A DNA stretch of 64,000 nt from positions 1 to 64,000 of the forward strand of contig CACAPQ010000006.1 in assembly GCA_902534325.1 (NCBI GenBank), in the 5' to 3' direction. Origin of the DNA: Paracoccaceae bacterium (GTDB taxonomy: Bacteria; Pseudomonadota; Alphaproteobacteria; Rhodobacterales; Rhodobacteraceae). Positions 43,944-52,924 of the stretch are shown here, piece by piece; the stretch's first letter is position 1, and each line of letters begins with the position of its first letter. Position numbers and translations under genes: made by a program. Below the pieces are notes generated by a model that saw nothing but the letters and a program-made list of their open reading frames with translations, had not been told where the DNA came from and ran no database searches.

Positions 43944-46565
43944 ATGTCTATTAACTTTTCAAACCGTTCAAAATTGACGGCAATATCACCACTTGCTTTA
44001 GTCACATTGTCTGCATGTCAAAACTTTGGAAGAAACGAGGGTGGTGGTCCCAGCTCACCAGTTACTGGTCATATTATTAAAGGTCCACTCAGCAACGCAT
44101 TAGTATTTTTAGATCTCGACGGTGATAAGGTTTTAGATGATAACGAGCAATTTATAAGAACCGACGCTACTGGTGGGTTTATAATAAATACTACGGCTAC
44201 AGATTATGAGATTGTTGCACTTACCGATGACAGCACAGTGGATGCCTCTTCTGGGGCCGTACTTTCTGGTGTAACTTTGAGTGCACCAAAAGGTGCTGCG
44301 GTTGTTACTCCCACAACCACCTTGATGCAAGAAGGCGGGCTGACAGCAGAAGAGGTCGCGGAAGTTCTGCAATTACCAGATGGTGTAGATCCTTTAACAT
44401 TTAACCCTTTCGAAGCTGGTGTTGATGCAGCTAAGGCCCTTGAAGTTGAAAAAGTTAGTCAGCAAATCATGACGGCTGTAAGCTCTTTTGCTTCGGCTGC
44501 AGAAGGGGCTGGTGCATCTAAGGCAGGTGCATTTACAGCTGCGTTAACATCTGTCGTTGATGTGGTTAAAGTTAAAGCCGCTGGGGCTCAAAAGATTGAC
44601 TTTACCGAGACTAGTGATCTTGACTTAATAAAGGCTAAAGTTGCGGATGAGGCACAAAAGGTTGCTACGGCTGAGGGATCTTCCGGGTTTGATAAAACAG
44701 CATTGGATAACCTAGTAAACGCTACGACTACATCTATTAAAAATGTTAATGATAAAATAAAAACCGTAACAGATTTAACTTCAGACGCATCCAAGAACGT
44801 TTTTTCAACAATGCAGGTTCTGGCAGAGCAAGTTAAAACCGCTGCTGTAGCTGAAAAGGCCAGCAAAGGAAGTGGTACAGCTTCAATTGAGTTTACTAAT
44901 CCCACAAAAGTCAACGACTCTGCATCAAATGCAGCACCGAAGGATTTGGCTCTCTCTAATAAAGCTATCATGGAGGGTTCAAAATCTTTGGTTATTGGTT
45001 CATTGAGTACAACTGACAGCAATCAATCCTCTGGCCACACATATGAAATAGCTGAAGCCAGAGGTACTGATTACAGTTTGTTTTCAATTAATAGCAAGGG
45101 AGAATTAGTTTTAAATAAAACTCCTGATTACAGTGAACGAAGCTTTTACAAACTATTTGTTACAACAACAGACTCAGGCGGAAAAAAGTTTTCGAAAGAA
45201 ATAATAGTCAATGTGACACCTGACCCACATGAAAATTTTCTAGTGAAGTTTAAGGTTAAATATGTCGAAGAAGGAGATGTTGGCCAAGAATATAATACAA
45301 CCTTAAGTCAATCAAAGGCATCTTATGATACATTTCTTGACCGAATGTTCGACAATATGGATGCTATTGACACAGCAATAACGAAAGTTTTTCCAGACTA
45401 TGAAGGAAGCAATAGTGGATCTTCTTCATCGCATTCGGAATCGATTGGCTCGGGAAGCAGTAGTGAAGGATCTCTAAATTATGGACAAATATTTGGTGCG
45501 TTGGCATCTAGTGCCCGGCCAACAATCGCAGTGTCTGGAGAAACATTTTCAGTAACTTATCCAGTAGCCAATGGTGACGATTGGAAAATGACAATAAAAG
45601 GTAAGGGATATGCGGCTGACTCCAGTAATGCCTATGGTGGTAAAAGTGCAACTAATCAAACTATCGATTATTTTGACCCAGAGACATGGACCGTTGCCGA
45701 TGGATTTGAGTCAATTGAGCTCTTCAAAGGTTCAACGAAAGCTTTTTCAGTGACAGTTACTAATACAAGCATATTGATTAAAGGTGAAGCCGGGTTTCAT
45801 TCGGGTTTTAAAAATGGAGATGTTGGTGGCGTATCTGTACAAGGTGACTTTTCAAAGGCTAATATGGATAACTTTTTTGATATTCTTGAACAATTAAGTG
45901 TAGATTCCTCATCTTCCTCATCTTCCTCATCTTCCTCATCTTCCTCATCTTCCTCATCTTCATCATCTTCATCATCCAGTGGAGATCCATTTGGCAGCTC
46001 CCATAGTCATAGTAGTTCAAGTGGTAGTAGCAGTTCTTCTCATAGCTCTAGTTCATCCTCAGGACCAAACTATACTATTGATAAGGTTCTCGTTTACGGT
46101 AAAGATGGTTCATCAGATGGACTTACTGACGCTGCAGTTGCTCAAGCTGAAATGGCTACGGGTTCATTATCCTTGAAACTGGGTGATTATACCATGTCGC
46201 TTGTTTCGCAGCAATTACCTGAATACATCACCGGTGGTGATATTTTTGACTTTGCTACTGTTGATCTTCTTGATGTAGAGGAAATCATTAAGGATGGTGT
46301 TGATGGCTTGTTTACACTCAATCACGCTACCCATGGTGACATCGTGATAATTGAGTCAGATATGTCGTCTGCTGCTGGAAAATCTATAGTAATAGGGAGT
46401 GGAGACACCTTTGGTTCCTATCAGGGTCAAAGATTTGTTTCTGATTCAAACGATGTAGTGGCCGCCTATTTTGATTTTGGCGACGTGGCTGTCACCGATG
46501 CCCAATTTGCTACTTACTGGGATAGCATTGACGGAATTACGGATATGTTTAGTGAAATAGTTTAA
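43944..46565 (+). CDS. Large surface lipoprotein with cadherin-like domain and polyserine tract (paralog 2)
   Basis: An 873-residue paralog of the preceding protein. It has the same lipobox (TLSAC), the same regulatory-like beta domain with DLDGDKVLDDNE, helical region and a cadherin-like repeat (about 330-425). It then diverges: an acidic domain about 430-640, a polyserine stretch of roughly 26 residues near 653-679, a second Ser/His-rich linker (SSHSHSSSSGSSS type), and a different C-terminal domain without PPC. The polyserine is encoded by a 9-bp minisatellite. Likely anchored in the outer membrane and exposed. Function unknown; the Ser-rich spacer suggests a flexible stalk. Confidence 0.8.
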   Translation: MSINFSNRSKLTAISPLALVTLSACQNFGRNEGGGPSSPVTGHIIKGPLSNALVFLDLDGDKVLDDNEQFIRTDATGGFIINTTATDYEIVALTDDSTVDASSGAVLSGVTLSAPKGAAVVTPTTTLMQEGGLTAEEVAEVLQLPDGVDPLTFNPFEAGVDAAKALEVEKVSQQIMTAVSSFASAAEGAGASKAGAFTAALTSVVDVVKVKAAGAQKIDFTETSDLDLIKAKVADEAQKVATAEGSSGFDKTALDNLVNATTTSIKNVNDKIKTVTDLTSDASKNVFSTMQVLAEQVKTAAVAEKASKGSGTASIEFTNPTKVNDSASNAAPKDLALSNKAIMEGSKSLVIGSLSTTDSNQSSGHTYEIAEARGTDYSLFSINSKGELVLNKTPDYSERSFYKLFVTTTDSGGKKFSKEIIVNVTPDPHENFLVKFKVKYVEEGDVGQEYNTTLSQSKASYDTFLDRMFDNMDAIDTAITKVFPDYEGSNSGSSSSHSESIGSGSSSEGSLNYGQIFGALASSARPTIAVSGETFSVTYPVANGDDWKMTIKGKGYAADSSNAYGGKSATNQTIDYFDPETWTVADGFESIELFKGSTKAFSVTVTNTSILIKGEAGFHSGFKNGDVGGVSVQGDFSKANMDNFFDILEQLSVDSSSSSSSSSSSSSSSSSSSSSSSSSGDPFGSSHSHSSSSGSSSSSHSSSSSSGPNYTIDKVLVYGKDGSSDGLTDAAVAQAEMATGSLSLKLGDYTMSLVSQQLPEYITGGDIFDFATVDLLDVEEIIKDGVDGLFTLNHATHGDIVIIESDMSSAAGKSIVIGSGDTFGSYQGQRFVSDSNDVVAAYFDFGDVAVTDAQFATYWDSIDGITDMFSEIV
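44300..44414 (+). repeat. 115-bp exact direct repeat (copy 2)
   Basis: Identical to 41008-41122, inside the 5' part of paralog 2. See that entry for extent. The downstream three-base difference (an extra codon in GAAGCTGGTGTTGAT versus GAAACTGTTGAT) marks its right boundary. Confidence 0.85.
45903..45979 (+). repeat. 9-bp minisatellite encoding polyserine
   Basis: Five perfect tandem copies of TCATCTTCC, then two TCATCTTCA variants and a partial copy, inside paralog 2. Each unit encodes Ser-Ser-Ser, so gain or loss of units changes linker length without a frameshift. Further serine codons of other types follow to about 46060. Confidence 0.92.
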
Positions 46566-46579
46566 CTATTTAACATTAT

Positions 46580-48082
46580 TTATTGACCGTATCGTGATCT
46601 GAGAAGGCTCTTTTGAACCTTTCCCATACTATTTCTAGGTAGCTCTTTCACTATGGCATACTGGCTCGGGTGTTTGTAACGCGCAACGTGGATTGTAAAA
46701 TTTTCTTTGATTTTATCTATATCAAGTGCCGTATCGTTTTCTGAAACAATTACAGCTATAGGTGTTTCTCCAAAGTCAGGATGTGGGATACCAATAACCG
46801 CACTTTCCAAAACACCATCTTGATCATCAATGAAAATTTCTAGTTCTTTTGGGTAAATATTATATCCACCAGAAATTATGAGATCTTTTTCTCGGCCAAC
46901 TATATGAATATATCCATCTTCATCAATTTTTCCTAAATCACCGGTAATGAAGAAACCATTTTCCCGTAATTCTGCTTTTGTTTTCTCAGGTAATTTCCAA
47001 TATCCTGCGAAGACATTGGGACCCCTAACTTCAATTTGTCCAATTTCATTCCTTGATAGAGCATTCCCTGTTTTCGGGTCTGTAATCTTTAGTTCGACAC
47101 CGGGTAAGGGTAGGCCAACGGTACCCGCTCGCCTTTCACCTTTATAAGGATTTGAGGTATTCATATTCGTCTCAGTCATGCCATATCGCTCAAGTATTCT
47201 GTGCCCGGTTATTTTTTCGAATTGGATGTGTGTTTCTGAAAGTAGAGGCGCAGAGCCAGATACAAATAATCGCATGTGTTTGACTAGTTCTTTGTTAAAT
47301 CGTTTGTCTCTAAGCAAGCGCGTATAAAAGGTTGGCACGCCCATCATCGTAGAAGATTTTGGTAATTTTTTTATAATATCATCTAGATCGAATTTTGGTA
47401 AAAATATCAAACTTCCACCAGCTGAAAGTATAACATTAGTGGCAACAAATAATCCGTGCGTATGAAATAAAGGAAGCGCATGCAGCAATACGTCTTTTGG
47501 GCTAAACTGCCACTCTGACATCAGTGCACTGCCATTTGATAAGAGATTAGCTTGGGTGAGCATCGCTCCCTTCGATTTTCCAGTTGTTCCAGAAGTATAA
47601 AGCAATGCGGCAAGGTCTTTTTCTGAACGCGCTACCGTTTTAAAATTTTCAGATGCAGAGTTTGCTTTATCTATAATTGAGCCTGTGGAATTACCGTTTA
47701 ATGTTTCAAATAGTACGTCAAGTTTTTGGGTTATAATTTTTAAATCTTCTTTATTTTTTTCATCGCAAATAATTAACCGGGCTTCGCTGTTTTCAATGAA
47801 ATACGTGAGTTCGTCGACTGTGTAGGACGGGTTAAGAGGTAAAAATACTAATCCCGCTTGCGCGCATGCTGCATAGATGTTGAGCATTTCAGGAGATTTT
47901 TCAACTTGAATTGCCACACAATCCCCAGGTTCTAAACCTATTTCAACCAATGCATTCGCAATCCTTCCGCTTGCTGCCAAAAATTGCCGGTAAGTAATAG
48001 TCTTACCATCGAGTAGATACAAAAATGGGTCGTCGTTGTCCGAATGCACTCCAAATAGATTGTCATATAGAGGATTAGTCAT
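46580..48082 (-). CDS. MatB-like malonyl-CoA/methylmalonyl-CoA synthetase
   Basis: A 500-residue AMP-forming acyl-CoA synthetase. The P-loop is LLYTSGTTGKSKGAML. MatB-type markers include LPLFHTHGLFVATNVIL, GVPTFYTRLLRDKRF and MRLFVSGSAPL. The adenylate motif is RYGMTETNMNTSNPYKGERR and the C-terminal lysine lies in RNSMGKVQKSLL. MatB activates malonate (or methylmalonate) with CoA. It is divergent from a TctC-TctB-TctA transporter operon across 258 bases, which fits uptake and activation of a small dicarboxylate. Its 3' end converges with the lipoprotein gene (14-base gap). Confidence 0.85.
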   Translation of the reverse strand: MTNPLYDNLFGVHSDNDDPFLYLLDGKTITYRQFLAASGRIANALVEIGLEPGDCVAIQVEKSPEMLNIYAACAQAGLVFLPLNPSYTVDELTYFIENSEARLIICDEKNKEDLKIITQKLDVLFETLNGNSTGSIIDKANSASENFKTVARSEKDLAALLYTSGTTGKSKGAMLTQANLLSNGSALMSEWQFSPKDVLLHALPLFHTHGLFVATNVILSAGGSLIFLPKFDLDDIIKKLPKSSTMMGVPTFYTRLLRDKRFNKELVKHMRLFVSGSAPLLSETHIQFEKITGHRILERYGMTETNMNTSNPYKGERRAGTVGLPLPGVELKITDPKTGNALSRNEIGQIEVRGPNVFAGYWKLPEKTKAELRENGFFITGDLGKIDEDGYIHIVGREKDLIISGGYNIYPKELEIFIDDQDGVLESAVIGIPHPDFGETPIAVIVSENDTALDIDKIKENFTIHVARYKHPSQYAIVKELPRNSMGKVQKSLLRSRYGQ

Positions 48083-48263
48083 TTTGCTCTCGGTTCATTT
48101 CACATCTTTGCATTACAGGATTTGCTTGTGAGGTCTATCAAGTTTTTACTATTTTTCATTTAACTTACCAAAATCTGGCACCAAAGAATTATTAAAATTG
48201 TCCAGAATTACAATGATTTTTGTTGACTTTTATTAATTCAAACGAACGAATGCAATTATACAT

Positions 48264-48291
48264 GTGCGATGTCAATTTTGTGTCATCGCAC
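48264..48291 (+). promoter_or_regulatory. Dyad operator-like inverted repeat upstream of tctC
   Basis: GTGCGATG (48264-48271) and CATCGCAC (48284-48291) are perfect inverted arms with a 12-base spacer; a further outer T/A pair and two inner pairs extend the symmetry. A TATACA hexamer at 48257-48262 could be a -10 element, so the dyad would overlap the transcription start, as expected of a repressor operator. It lies in the matB/tctC divergent region. The regulator is not in the window. Confidence 0.55.
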
Positions 48292-48340
48292 AAAGTGTAT
48301 TATTAGAATCGAGTTACTAACTTTACGTTGGGAGGACGCA

Positions 48341-49369
48341 ATGAAGTTAAACTTAAAAAAACAATTTTCAACATTAGCTCTTGTTACTAGTTTTGCAGCG
48401 ACTGCAAGCATGTCACTGGCAGGCGAGTGCCGAGTAGCCGAAGCTAGTATGGATAAGCCAGGTGGTTTTCCAGACCGTGCTTTGACGATGATCGTTCCGT
48501 ACGGTCCAGGTGGAGGATCAGGACAGGTTGCAGCCGCAATGGCTGAAGCAGTAACAGAACTTACCGGCGTAAGTATAAACAGAGATCACAAGCCGGGTGG
48601 TTCTGGAACAGTAGGTATGACAGCTTATATGGCTGCCCCTGCTGACGGTTACAATGTTTTAGAGCATATTGATGATGCGTCTTCAGCCCATGCGCTCGAC
48701 TCTAGTCGACCTAATCCTGCTGAGGATTTAATACCGCTCGTAGTATCACAGGTGACCTTTTCGCAAATTTATATCAGGTCAAATGAAACTCGTTACACTG
48801 ATTGGCCAAGTTTTGTAGCTTGGGTGCAAGCTCAAGATGGTAAAGCAACAATCGCTAATGTATCTAAAGAGGGATCTATGGAACGCGTTATTATGAAGTT
48901 CATTACTGAGGCTTCTGATATGCAAATTCAGCAGATTTCTTTTGATAAAGGTGCTCCACGATACGGTGCTTTGTTAGGTGGTCAAGTTGATGCCTTATTT
49001 GAGCAGCCTGGTGATGTTAGAAAATTTCTAGACGCTGGAAACTTTAAACCGATCCTTACGGTTTTTAACGAACGACCTGGCGTTTTTAGCGATGTTCCAA
49101 CTCATAGGGAAATGGGTATGGATTTCGAGCCATTACTTCGTTTTAGAGGTTTTTATGTTCATAAGGATGCACCTTCTGACCGTGTGGATTGGTTAAAGTG
49201 GGCTTTCCAAAGAGCATATTGTGAAGATAGTTATCAAGCATTCAATGACAGTAAGTTTATGAATGTGATTGATAGTTATCGGGATACAGCTGGTGCGATT
49301 GATATGATTAACGCAGCAATTGTTCAGTACCGTGATGTGTATAAAGAAATGGGTTTAGACGTTAAGTAA
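48341..49369 (+). CDS. tctC: TctC-family periplasmic solute-binding receptor
   Basis: A 342-residue receptor of the tripartite tricarboxylate transporter (TTT). It starts at the ATG preceded by GGGAGGA; an upstream in-frame ATG at 48269 lies in the operator region. A signal peptide (LALVTSFAATASMSLA) leads to the mature Bug-type fold. Ligand-binding landmarks are MIVPYGPGGGSGQVAAAM, NRDHKPGGSGTVGMTAYM and LLGGQVDALFEQPGDV. TTT receptors bind carboxylates and, in some bacteria, sulfonated acids. The first gene of a likely five- to six-gene operon. Confidence 0.9.
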   Translation: MKLNLKKQFSTLALVTSFAATASMSLAGECRVAEASMDKPGGFPDRALTMIVPYGPGGGSGQVAAAMAEAVTELTGVSINRDHKPGGSGTVGMTAYMAAPADGYNVLEHIDDASSAHALDSSRPNPAEDLIPLVVSQVTFSQIYIRSNETRYTDWPSFVAWVQAQDGKATIANVSKEGSMERVIMKFITEASDMQIQQISFDKGAPRYGALLGGQVDALFEQPGDVRKFLDAGNFKPILTVFNERPGVFSDVPTHREMGMDFEPLLRFRGFYVHKDAPSDRVDWLKWAFQRAYCEDSYQAFNDSKFMNVIDSYRDTAGAIDMINAAIVQYRDVYKEMGLDVK

Positions 49370-49390
49370 GCGATATTATCGTTATAATTC

Positions 49391-49420
49391 AACCGCTCGC
49401 GGCACATGTCGCGAGCGGTT
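49391..49420 (+). terminator. Intercistronic hairpin between tctC and tctB
   Basis: AACCGCTCGCG and CGCGAGCGGTT form an 11-bp GC-rich stem with an eight-base loop, 21 bases after tctC and 21 bases before tctB. No long T-run follows. Such hairpins after solute-binding protein genes often stabilise the upstream mRNA or cause partial termination, raising receptor over membrane subunits. Confidence 0.6.
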
Positions 49421-49441
49421 TAAACAATATGAAGAGAAAAA

Positions 49442-49999
49442 ATGGGCAAATTGGGTAGAACAGATATTTTTGAAGCTGTTTTTTGGCTTTTAATTGCAAT
49501 TATATTTTTTGCATTCAGTTTTAATTTTAACCAGCCGATAGAAATTTATAAATTTGGGGCAACAGGTTGGCCAAGAGTAATATTGTTTTTGATGGCTCTG
49601 GTCGCTTTAGGTAATTTTTACCATGCTTTTTCTAAAGGCTCTAAGGCTCAAGAGGGTCGGGTAGGTGCAAAGGAAAATGATGATCCAATTGAATATACCT
49701 CCACAGGTCAATATTTTAAAACTGGTATGGTTTTAATATTACCTCTGCTGTATGCAGTATCTTTAAAGCCAGTTGGTTTTTATTCAGGAACTCCAATTTT
49801 CATAGCGTTAATAATGATCGCCTGGGGTGAAAGAAGAGTTCGCTTTATATTAACAAATACAATTTTAATTTATGCAATTTTAATTGGTTTGTTTATGCTT
49901 GTCCTGAATGCTCCATTGCCTCAGGGAAATATGTCTCCTTTTTATGATATCAGTGCTTTTATGTTAAAAACGAAAACGCAATTGGATCAAATGTTTTAA
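49442..49999 (+). CDS. tctB: TctB-family small membrane subunit
   Basis: A 185-residue protein with four predicted membrane segments, for example AVFWLLIAIIFFAFSF near the N-terminus and FILTNTILIYAILIGLFML near the end, and the TctB feature GATGWPRVILFLMALVALGN. It is the small membrane subunit of the TTT carrier; its sequence is poorly conserved, so position between tctC and tctA is the main support. Confidence 0.85.
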   Translation: MGKLGRTDIFEAVFWLLIAIIFFAFSFNFNQPIEIYKFGATGWPRVILFLMALVALGNFYHAFSKGSKAQEGRVGAKENDDPIEYTSTGQYFKTGMVLILPLLYAVSLKPVGFYSGTPIFIALIMIAWGERRVRFILTNTILIYAILIGLFMLVLNAPLPQGNMSPFYDISAFMLKTKTQLDQMF

Positions 50000-50008
50000 T
50001 GGTTTGCT

Positions 50009-51499
50009 ATGATTGAAAATTTTTTAGCTGGTACCGCTACACTTTTTGGGGATCCTTTCACCATAGGTATTTTTATTTTTGGTGTTCTGGGGGGAATGCT
50101 CTTTGGAGCGATACCTGGTGTAAGTATGCTTACTCTTGCTGCGATACTTCTTCCTTTCACTGCGGATCTTTCTCCTGCTCAAGGTGTTATGTTATTTGCT
50201 GTCATTTACTGCACGGGAACTTATGGAGGCGCTATAACGGCAATCTTATTTAATATTCCTGGCGCTCCGGAAAATGCGCCTACTGCGTTTGATGGTTATC
50301 CTATGACCCAAAAGGGCATGGCTGGTAAAGCTGTGGGGGCGGCAGTTCTATGTTCTGCAATTGGAGGTGTGGCTTCAGCATTAGTAATGATGAGCGCAAC
50401 AGAACCACTTGCTCAATGGGCTATCATGAATATTGGCCCACCAGAAATTTTTGCATTAGTATTTTTTGGATTGGCCGTAGCGTCGTCTGTTGGAGGAAGA
50501 ACAATATGGAAGGGATGGCTTTCAGTTCTTCTTGGTTTATTAATTGCCACTATTGGTCAAGATCCAGTAGGTGGAATTAATCGTTTCAATTTTGGCTACT
50601 CTGATTTAGCGGCTGGGATCGCTTTTGTGCCGGCAATTCTTGGTTTTTTTGCTGTATCAGAAATTTTTATCCAGGCAGAAAAAAATGTAAGTGGTAAATA
50701 TTCGGCTCCAAAGTTCAATGTAGATTTTCCATCATTTTTTGAATTATGGGCGCATAAAATAGCAGTTGTCCGGTCCATTTTTGTGGGTTTTTTCTGTGGC
50801 ATTTTACCTGGTATTGGGGCCACATTGGCTGCTTTCATGGGATATGGAGAAGCAGTTAGATGGTCAAAAAATAAATCCGAGTTCGGTACAGGAAAACTTG
50901 AGGGGGTTATTTCCTCTGAAACAGCCAACAACGCTGCAACTGGTGCGGCAATGATACCATTGTTAGCATTAGGTCTTCCTGGTGGTGCATTGACAGCAAT
51001 GATGGTGGCAGTTTTTCAAATGCATGATTTAGAACCTGGACCTTTGGTATTTTATAACTCTCCTGAACTTATTTGGATCGTATTTGCAGCCATGTTCTAT
51101 GCAAATCTCTCAATTTTATTTGTTGGGTTAATAGAGACAAAAACAATTTTATACTTATTGAAAATCCCTTTTCAGTTTCTTGCTCCTATGATTCTTATGC
51201 TTGCGAGTATAGGCGCTTATATAAGCCGTGGCTTAGTACTGGATGTAATTGTAATGTTCATCGCTGGAATAATAGGGTTTTTACTCCGTCGCTCAGGCTA
51301 CTCAATTCCAGGTATTGTCCTGGGCTTAATTCTGGGAAAAATAGGGGAGCAAAATTTTGCCCAGGGTATGCAAATGGTGCATTACGATTTGGGAACTTAT
51401 TTTTCCCGTCCAATTTGTACAATATTGATTGTAGCAGGGGTTCTAACTCTTTTAAAAAGTTTGCATTCTGCGTTCTTCCAAAAGCCTAAAGTTACATAA
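50009..51499 (+). CDS. tctA: TctA-family large membrane subunit
   Basis: A 496-residue membrane protein with about 12 spans. The conserved TctA signatures are present: GAIPGVSMLTLAAILLPF, YGGAITAILFNIPGAPENAP with GYPMTQKGMAGKAV, and the second-half GILPGIGATLAAFMGYGEA and LGLPGGALTAMM. It forms the sodium- or proton-coupled transport pore with TctB. Ten bases follow tctB. Together with tctC this makes a complete transporter. Confidence 0.93.
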   Translation: MIENFLAGTATLFGDPFTIGIFIFGVLGGMLFGAIPGVSMLTLAAILLPFTADLSPAQGVMLFAVIYCTGTYGGAITAILFNIPGAPENAPTAFDGYPMTQKGMAGKAVGAAVLCSAIGGVASALVMMSATEPLAQWAIMNIGPPEIFALVFFGLAVASSVGGRTIWKGWLSVLLGLLIATIGQDPVGGINRFNFGYSDLAAGIAFVPAILGFFAVSEIFIQAEKNVSGKYSAPKFNVDFPSFFELWAHKIAVVRSIFVGFFCGILPGIGATLAAFMGYGEAVRWSKNKSEFGTGKLEGVISSETANNAATGAAMIPLLALGLPGGALTAMMVAVFQMHDLEPGPLVFYNSPELIWIVFAAMFYANLSILFVGLIETKTILYLLKIPFQFLAPMILMLASIGAYISRGLVLDVIVMFIAGIIGFLLRRSGYSIPGIVLGLILGKIGEQNFAQGMQMVHYDLGTYFSRPICTILIVAGVLTLLKSLHSAFFQKPKVT

Positions 51500-51514
51500 A
51501 ATAGGATAGTTTTT

Positions 51515-52924
51515 ATGACTAACTCTGCACAGATTGATGAAATAGATCTTCTGGTTGATAGAGCACGAATTGCTCAGGAAAAATTCGAAAAAAATGGTTC
51601 ACAGAAGCTTTTTGATTTAGCTTGTCAAGCGGTTGGTTGGGCCCTTATGAAACCTGAACAAAACCAAAGACTGGCGGAGATTGCTGTTAGGGAAACAGGT
51701 CTTGGAAATGTTCCAGATAAAATTAAAAAAAACCATAATAAAACTTTGGGGCTGTTAAGAGATATAAAAGACATAAAATCTTTTGGTCATGTTTCTGAAG
51801 ATAAGGAGATGGGTCTCAGCACATACTTAAGGCCGAAGGGTGTGGTTGCTGCTATTGTTCCATCTACTAATCCATTAGCTACTCCCGTAAATAATATTAT
51901 AAATGCTTTAAAATGTGGAAACTCGATTATAGTTGCTCCATCACCAAAGGGCGCGCAGCCGCTTAAAGAGCTGTTGTTATTAATCCATAAAAATCTTTCG
52001 ATGATTGGCTTAGATCAGGATTTGGTCCAAATGGTGCCGGTGCCTCCAACTAAAGGAAAAACAAATAGGCTTATGCAACTCGCTGACATGCTGGTCGTTA
52101 CGGGTTCACAAAATAATGTTAAAGCTGGATATTCATCAGGTACCCCGGCTCTAGGTGTCGGTCAAGGTAATGTTGTCACAATAATCGATGAAACAGCTGA
52201 TACGCAGGCAGCTGCTGCCAAGATAGCAATTTCAAAAACGTTCGATAATGCCACCTCATGTTCGTCAGAAAATTCCGTTATTGTAATTGAAGAGGTTTAT
52301 GAGGAAACGGTTCAATTTCTTAGCGATGAAGGGGGATTGCTTTTAAATAAAGATGAGGCCGACCGGCTCATCGATATCCATTGGAAAAGTGGAAAAATGA
52401 CCACCGATCTTTTAGCTCAAGATATAGACGTAATAATTGATAGGGTTGGTTTAAGACAAAGAGCAGGCGAAAATACAAAGTTTCTTATTTTGCCTACCAA
52501 TAAAGCTGGTCCAAGTGAAGTAGTTTGTGGAGAAAAAATGTCACGTTTCTTAACCTTATACAAAGTTAAGAAATTTTCTGAAGCCATTGAATTAGCTATA
52601 AAAATACAAGAATATCAAGGGGCAGGGCACTCTTTGGGTATACATACACAAAATGAAGACAGGGCACATGAAATCGCCATGTCGGCCAAAACTTGCAGGG
52701 TTATTGTAAATCAAGCCCACTGTTTTGCTACTGGTGGTTTTTTTAATAATGGCCTTCCTTTTTCCCTGTCTATGGGATGTGGAAGCTGGGGCGGTAATTC
52801 AATAGATGGAAATCTTAATTGGGAGCATTTTGTCAATAAAGTAAGAGTAGTCCAAACAATAGAGGAAAATAAGCCAGATTTAGAGGAGATTTTTGGAAAT
52901 TACTGGGGGGAAACTTCTCAGTGA
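51515..52924 (+). CDS. CoA-acylating aldehyde dehydrogenase (SauS/EutE-like)
   Basis: A 469-residue ALDH-superfamily enzyme of the acylating type. The cofactor-binding region is GVVAAIVPSTNPLATPVNNI and the catalytic cysteine is in DNATSCSSENSVI. That motif matches AdhE/EutE-like CoA-dependent dehydrogenases rather than ordinary acid-forming ones. It would interconvert an acyl-CoA and an aldehyde with NAD(P)H. In sulfoacetate degradation SauS does this on sulfoacetyl-CoA. The following acyl-CoA ligase overlaps its stop codon (GTGA), so the two likely act in sequence. The actual substrate is inferred, not shown. Confidence 0.78.
   Translation: MTNSAQIDEIDLLVDRARIAQEKFEKNGSQKLFDLACQAVGWALMKPEQNQRLAEIAVRETGLGNVPDKIKKNHNKTLGLLRDIKDIKSFGHVSEDKEMGLSTYLRPKGVVAAIVPSTNPLATPVNNIINALKCGNSIIVAPSPKGAQPLKELLLLIHKNLSMIGLDQDLVQMVPVPPTKGKTNRLMQLADMLVVTGSQNNVKAGYSSGTPALGVGQGNVVTIIDETADTQAAAAKIAISKTFDNATSCSSENSVIVIEEVYEETVQFLSDEGGLLLNKDEADRLIDIHWKSGKMTTDLLAQDIDVIIDRVGLRQRAGENTKFLILPTNKAGPSEVVCGEKMSRFLTLYKVKKFSEAIELAIKIQEYQGAGHSLGIHTQNEDRAHEIAMSAKTCRVIVNQAHCFATGGFFNNGLPFSLSMGCGSWGGNSIDGNLNWEHFVNKVRVVQTIEENKPDLEEIFGNYWGETSQ

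Noticed and set aside
40841-44372. Matching 79-residue antisense frames in both lipoprotein genes
   Set aside because: They look conserved only because the underlying DNA is duplicated; the real coding frame is on the plus strand.
45903-45979. Possible CRISPR-like repeat array
   Set aside because: The units are contiguous 9-bp repeats without spacers, in frame with a coding sequence; it is a polyserine minisatellite.
48269-48340. Upstream ATG extending tctC by 24 codons
   Set aside because: It would place the start inside the dyad and ahead of the signal peptide; the ATG at 48341 has a strong GGGAGGA site.
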